Assembly: GCF_001592745.1 (NCBI RefSeq)
Contig: NZ_LUKD01000001.1
Location: 379,384-443,383, forward strand
Direction of reading: 5' to 3'
DNA length: 64,000 nt
Origin: Bdellovibrio bacteriovorus
GTDB lineage: Bacteria; Bdellovibrionota; Bdellovibrionia; Bdellovibrionales; Bdellovibrionaceae
Under the pieces are notes generated by a model that saw only the letters and a program-made list of their open reading frames with translations, was not told the origin of the DNA and ran no database searches. Shown piece after piece: positions 60,641 through 64,000 of the stretch. Each line of letters starts with the position of its first letter. Within the stretch, counting starts at the first letter, position 1. The position numbers were made by a program, and so were the translations under genes.

Positions 60641-61387
60641 ATGTGGCGAGGACTCGCACATCTAACTGGTCTTTTGGTTTTGGCATTATCAATTCAATCC
60701 AACGCACAAACTCCGCCGGGAGTTCGTATTCAAAGTATTCAAGCTGTTGGCAGCGGATGTCCTGTAGGTTCACACAGCGCTAATATTTCACCAGATGGTC
60801 AGACGTTTTCTCTTCTATTAGATAATTTTGTCGCCTCATCGACAATGCAAAATCCCATCGCTCGTTTGATGTGTGAATTGAAAGTCAGCTTCTATGTTCC
60901 AGCCGGATGGACTTTTGCGGTTCTTAGCGCCGATTACCGTGGCTTTGCTTACGCTGAAGCGGGAACCGTCACACAACACCAAGCTCTTTATTCTTTTGAT
61001 GGCAGTAAACCTAAAAACGAAAGACCGGGCTACGAAAACGGTGGAACTTACAACTTCCGTGCTCAAGAATTCAGAGGTCCCTACAACGACAACTATTACA
61101 TCAAACACAATATCGATCCGCGAGTCGCACCTTGGGCTCCGTGCAGCTCGCAATCTGTGCAAACTCTTTATGTCACAACATTCTTAATGGCTCGAAACTT
61201 AAATCTATCTTCACTTGTTGAATCGACAATCTCTTTAGATAGCATCGATGGACAAGTGCAGTCGCAGCGTTACTCGCTGGCATGGAAACAGTGCACTCCA
61301 TCACGAGTGACACCACCGACGAAAGATCCAGGCACACCACGTCCCGCGCCGCCTCGCGATCCAGGTCGTCCACCAAGATACAGATAA
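60641..61387 (+). CDS. secreted DUF4360 family protein with Pro-rich tail
   Basis: The 248-residue protein has a signal peptide ending QSNAQ. The DUF4360 pattern is clear: AVGSGCPVGSHSANISPDGQ near the mature start, LLLDNFVA, YVPAGWTFAVLSADYRGFAY, and a late WAPCSSQ/WKQCTPS. Four conserved cysteines suggest two disulfides. DUF4360 is known from secreted fungal and bacterial proteins without defined function. The tail of about 25 residues is Pro/Arg-rich (PRPAPPRDPGRPP). GGGGGAAACT marks the ATG at 60641. A second copy lies 70 bases downstream. Confidence 0.83.
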   Translation: MWRGLAHLTGLLVLALSIQSNAQTPPGVRIQSIQAVGSGCPVGSHSANISPDGQTFSLLLDNFVASSTMQNPIARLMCELKVSFYVPAGWTFAVLSADYRGFAYAEAGTVTQHQALYSFDGSKPKNERPGYENGGTYNFRAQEFRGPYNDNYYIKHNIDPRVAPWAPCSSQSVQTLYVTTFLMARNLNLSSLVESTISLDSIDGQVQSQRYSLAWKQCTPSRVTPPTKDPGTPRPAPPRDPGRPPRYR

Positions 61388-61457
61388 TCAAAAACAGAAA
61401 TTAGAAAAACAAAATAACAACTTTTAAATGGAAAAATAAACCATAAGGGGGAAGTGT

Positions 61458-62051
61458 ATGAAAAAAATGATGTTAATGGGTCTTCTGGGAGTGGTGTCAG
61501 CACTCAGTCTTCAGGCGAATGCGCAAGTGCGCTTGGGTGAGCCTGCTTACGGTGGTACAGGTTGTCCTGCGGGATCAGCAAGTGTCACTTTGAGTCCTGA
61601 CCAACAGGCTTTAAGTATCTTGTTTGATAACTACGTGGCTGAAGCCGGTGGCGGTCGTCGTATTGATCGTAAATCGTGCAACATCTCCGTTCCAGTGCAT
61701 GTGCCTTCTGGATACAGTGTTTCTATTTTTCAAGTGGACTACCGTGGTTTTAACTCGGTGCCTCGCGGAGGCCTTTCTCGCTTTGACGCGGAATACTTCT
61801 GGGCAGGTGCACGTGGACCTCGCGTTTCTAGAACTTTCATGGGACCGGTGAGCGATGTTTACACGATCTCTGATGGTTTGATTGCAAGTGCCCAAGTGTG
61901 GTCTCCGTGTGGAGCGAGCGTGAATCTAAGAATCAATACGTCGATGATGGCTCAAGCGAACTCTCGCGGTGAGCAAACTTTGGCGACAGTGGACAGTGCC
62001 GATGTGACTTCAGGCCTAATCTACCACCTAAGATGGCAACGTTGCCGCTAG
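61458..62051 (+). CDS. secreted DUF4360 family protein
   Basis: A 197-residue paralogue of the upstream gene, with signal peptide ending LQANAQ. The same blocks appear: YGGTGCPAGSASVTLSPDQQ, LFDNYVAEAGG, HVPSGYSVSIFQVDYRGFNS, and VWSPCGAS and LRWQRCR. It lacks the Pro-rich tail, so the two copies may differ in surface attachment. GGGGGAAGTGT precedes the ATG. The two genes are in tandem and probably arose by duplication followed by clear divergence. Confidence 0.83.
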   Translation: MKKMMLMGLLGVVSALSLQANAQVRLGEPAYGGTGCPAGSASVTLSPDQQALSILFDNYVAEAGGGRRIDRKSCNISVPVHVPSGYSVSIFQVDYRGFNSVPRGGLSRFDAEYFWAGARGPRVSRTFMGPVSDVYTISDGLIASAQVWSPCGASVNLRINTSMMAQANSRGEQTLATVDSADVTSGLIYHLRWQRCR

Positions 62052-62144
62052 GTTGAATTTGGCGGGGCTTCCGGTCGGCAAAAGTAGATGTCTTTAAGGC
62101 GAAAATGCGTTAGAGTCTGCTTTTAAACACCAGGAGCCCAGCCG

Positions 62145-62627
62145 ATGTCCAAATCGCCTCAACACTCTCAAGCCCTTCAAGTACGCCACGCGTTGTGGGA
62201 TCTTCAAAAAGAAGTTTTAAACTCTCTTAAAGCAGAATTCGATCAAGAAAACGGTTATCAAGCCGCTCCTACAGAATGGTTTCAAGTTTTAATGACGGCC
62301 GAACGCTATGCTTGGCTTCGTGAACTGACGACTTTGATGGCCGATATCGATATCATGACCGAGCTTGAATTCATCACCGAACAACACTTGGGAACGGCTC
62401 GCTCTGAAATTGAAAGAATGTTGATTGATTTGAGTTCCGACGACGCTTTCAATAAACAATTCCGCGAACTTCTTATGTCAGGCACTGCCCTGCTGCCTTT
62501 GCATTCACAGCTTCGTGCTAGTTTACAAAATTTGCCGAAGTCTGAGTTGTCCAAAGATCAAACTCTTGCTGAACGAAAGAATTGGCACGAAGAACACCGT
62601 CATCAGGCAAAAAAGCGCCGCAACTAA
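62145..62627 (+). CDS. small soluble protein of unknown function
   Basis: The 160-residue protein is mostly helical, with no signal or membrane segment. TEWFQVLMTAERYAWLRELT and MADIDIMTELEFITEQ are its most distinctive segments, and the C terminus is basic (HEEHRHQAKKRRN). No family recognised. AGGAG lies before the ATG. It is the first of two unknown genes on the plus strand, 79 bases before the next. Confidence 0.68.
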   Translation: MSKSPQHSQALQVRHALWDLQKEVLNSLKAEFDQENGYQAAPTEWFQVLMTAERYAWLRELTTLMADIDIMTELEFITEQHLGTARSEIERMLIDLSSDDAFNKQFRELLMSGTALLPLHSQLRASLQNLPKSELSKDQTLAERKNWHEEHRHQAKKRRN

Positions 62628-62658
62628 AGACGGTTTTAAAAAAAACATATCCTTACTT

Positions 62659-62704
62659 AAACCTCCCCGAGGGTAGTCTTTTTCTGACGTCTTGGTGGAG
62701 GTTT
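62659..62704 (+). promoter_or_regulatory. leader able to mask the ribosome-binding site
   Basis: AAACCTCC (62659-62666) is perfectly complementary to GGAGGTTT (62697-62704), the Shine-Dalgarno of the ATG at 62706. The same CCTC can instead pair locally with GAGG (62669-62672) in a three-base loop. Two exclusive folds, one masking and one freeing the site, are therefore possible. Confidence 0.4.
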
Positions 62705-62705
62705 T

Positions 62706-63395
62706 ATGTTTCATAGACTCTTCTTCACATCCTTACTCATCGGCGGAAGTCTTTTGTTCTTGGCTCTTTTTGGCTCTCACCTAGAGCCGATGATTCGTTC
62801 TAACGTCGCTACGCAAAAGTTTTTGATTTGGGTGAACTCTCCATTTAGCAGTCAGAAAGTGAATGCTGAAGACCTGGATGAAATGCGCCGTGAACCATTG
62901 CAGGCTCAGCGTGGAACCCTGCCGTCACCATCGAAAAAAGTGTGGGAATTAACATTGAACGAAACCACCGAAGCTCAACTGGCGGACTGGATTCGTCACC
63001 GCAAGATCGCGTGCTCTAAAAGTTCCAAAGGTTATAACTATATCAAGTGTAAAAAGGTTCCTTTGGTGGCGCTGGGTCTTCCCTATGTGAATTCCTTTGC
63101 AGAACTTGATTTCACGATCGATGCACACAACAGGCTTATCTTCGTAGGGCTTTTGCATCGCCAACTGGAAACCGTCAAGGCGTTGTCTTTGCTCGAAAAT
63201 ATTTCGGCTTCTTTAAACTCGCGATTGGGGTCGCCTAGTCGCAGTCCCGCCTCTTTGACTCCGGAAGAATTGGATCATTCGCTTGAAGCTTTAAGTTACG
63301 AATATAAGTTTAAAGATTATATCGCGCGTGTGACGGCTTCAAAACTTTCTACAACGGGAATTATCTTGTACGAACAGCATATTTACATTCCTTAG
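62706..63395 (+). CDS. membrane-anchored protein of unknown function
   Basis: A 229-residue protein with an N-terminal hydrophobic segment (about residues 6-25) that is a membrane anchor or uncleaved signal. The mature part has KVWELTLNETTEAQLADWI and a single disulfide-type pair (Cys in KIACSKSS and YIKCKKV). A mixed alpha/beta region follows, with AELDFTIDAHNRLIFVGLLH. I recognise no family. Its translation may be controlled by the leader described above. It converges with the rtcB gene, eight bases between stops. Confidence 0.68.
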   Translation: MFHRLFFTSLLIGGSLLFLALFGSHLEPMIRSNVATQKFLIWVNSPFSSQKVNAEDLDEMRREPLQAQRGTLPSPSKKVWELTLNETTEAQLADWIRHRKIACSKSSKGYNYIKCKKVPLVALGLPYVNSFAELDFTIDAHNRLIFVGLLHRQLETVKALSLLENISASLNSRLGSPSRSPASLTPEELDHSLEALSYEYKFKDYIARVTASKLSTTGIILYEQHIYIP

Positions 63396-63403
63396 CAGAA
63401 TGT

Positions 63404-64000
63404 CTAACCCTTCACGCACAGCACTTGTTTTAAAACAGCAACGACTTCGACCAGATCTTCTTGATTCTTCATCACTTGATCAATGTCCTTATATGCCGAA
63501 GGAATTTCATCGATCACGCCGGAGTCTTTGCGGCATTCCACCCCGCTTGTTTGTTCGATCAAGTCGGTGATATCAAAACGACGTTTTGCTTCACCGCGCG
63601 ACATTCTTCGTCCGGCGCCGTGAGCACAGGAGTTAAATGATTCTGGATTACCCTTACCTCGCACGATGTACGAGCGTGCCCCCATGGAGCCAGGAATGAT
63701 ACCCATGTCACCGCGCTCTGCCCGCACGGCTCCTTTGCGTGTGACTAGCACGTCTTCACCATAGTGAATTTCGCGAGTCGCGTAATTGTGATGGCAATTG
63801 ACCTTCATCGAAAAGGGCACCGGGGCTCCCTTCATTCCGATATGAAATGAAATAGCGTGAAGAACACGACGAAGCATCTCTTCGCGATTTTCTAAAGCAT
63901 ACTCTTGCGCCCATTCTAAATCACGCATGTAGGTTTCATATTCAGCTGTGCCTTCGACATAGTAAGCCAGATCGGGATCTGGAAGTACCGTCGCCAGCTT
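63404..64000 (-). CDS. rtcB: RtcB-type RNA ligase (5' end outside window)
   Basis: The last 199 codons of an RtcB homologue, open at the right edge. RtcB joins 2',3'-cyclic phosphate or 3'-phosphate RNA ends to 5'-OH ends using GTP and manganese. FNSCAHGAGRRMSRGEAKRR contains the His that takes GMP, and KVNCHHNYATRE carries metal-binding His residues. PGSMGARSYIVRGKG and the late SAYKDIDQVMKNQEDLVEVV are also conserved. The Ser-Cys-Ala-His variant of the usual Ser-x-Ser-His block suggests the short RtcB subtype. Neighbouring regulators (RtcR, RtcA) are not seen within the window. Confidence 0.9.
   Translation of the reverse strand, partial: KLATVLPDPDLAYYVEGTAEYETYMRDLEWAQEYALENREEMLRRVLHAISFHIGMKGAPVPFSMKVNCHHNYATREIHYGEDVLVTRKGAVRAERGDMGIIPGSMGARSYIVRGKGNPESFNSCAHGAGRRMSRGEAKRRFDITDLIEQTSGVECRKDSGVIDEIPSAYKDIDQVMKNQEDLVEVVAVLKQVLCVKG

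Overview
The window looks like a chromosomal segment of a predatory delta-proteobacterium-like organism, most likely a Bdellovibrio or close relative. This is inferred from gene content, not from a marker gene. The clues are several L,D-transpeptidases and other peptidoglycan enzymes, many lipoproteins and secreted proteins with no obvious family, a cytoplasmic multi-PAS chemoreceptor, and proteins of the DUF4360 and CapA types. No rRNA, tRNA, insertion sequence, CRISPR array or phage gene was recognised. Coding density is high and only two gaps exceed 300 bases (16244-16603 and 49243-49549).

Layout. 1-7.3 kb: a SAM methyltransferase (cut by the window edge), an MTA/SAH nucleosidase, a stand-alone receiver protein, an Ada-AlkA fusion overlapping an O6-alkylguanine methyltransferase (alkylation repair), a second methyltransferase, a hemerythrin, a cysteine hydrolase and a YeiH-type membrane protein. 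7.5-11.6 kb: an operon of exported FAD oxidoreductase, TonB and TonB-dependent receptor behind a possibly structured leader. 11.6-15.2 kb: a chemosensory pair, a soluble receptor with three tandem PAS repeats plus a protein with three CheW domains. 15.5-26.4 kb: envelope genes, including two L,D-transpeptidases, a cysteine-rich secreted protein, a 913-residue PKD/TSP1-like lipoprotein ending in a Hint (intein/hedgehog-like) domain, a 7TMR-DISM histidine kinase and a DUF1254 protein.

26.5-37.6 kb: a long minus-strand block with a complete cyanophycin cycle (cphA, isoaspartyl dipeptidase, cyanophycinase), hemerythrins on both sides and an outer-membrane cassette downstream. 37.7-49.2 kb: a carbohydrate and stress island. 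One arm (minus) holds GH2, SRPBCC and zinc alcohol dehydrogenase. The divergent arm (plus) holds a glycosyltransferase, a GH1-RmlD fusion, UDP-galactopyranose mutase, GalE, a Gfo/Idh oxidoreductase and a disordered Ser/Arg/Gly-rich protein. 49.5-64 kb: an L,D-transpeptidase fused to a lysozyme-like domain, a hybrid kinase/response-regulator pair, YbaK, CapA, an MFS exporter, a lipoprotein cytochrome c, MtgA, glyoxalase I, two tandem DUF4360 proteins, two unknown proteins and the C-terminal part of RtcB.

How the genes may work together. The cyanophycin genes would store and later release arginine and aspartate nitrogen, plausible for a cell that meets prey protein in bursts. The Glf/GalE/glycosyltransferase arm points to a galactofuranose-containing surface glycan. 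The L,D-transpeptidases, the transpeptidase-lysozyme fusion and MtgA fit wall remodelling. The items most worth follow-up are the Hint lipoprotein with its translationally coupled membrane partner, the transpeptidase-lysozyme fusion, the RGG/SR-like disordered protein, and the cyanophycin operon with an atypical metal-site residue in its dipeptidase.
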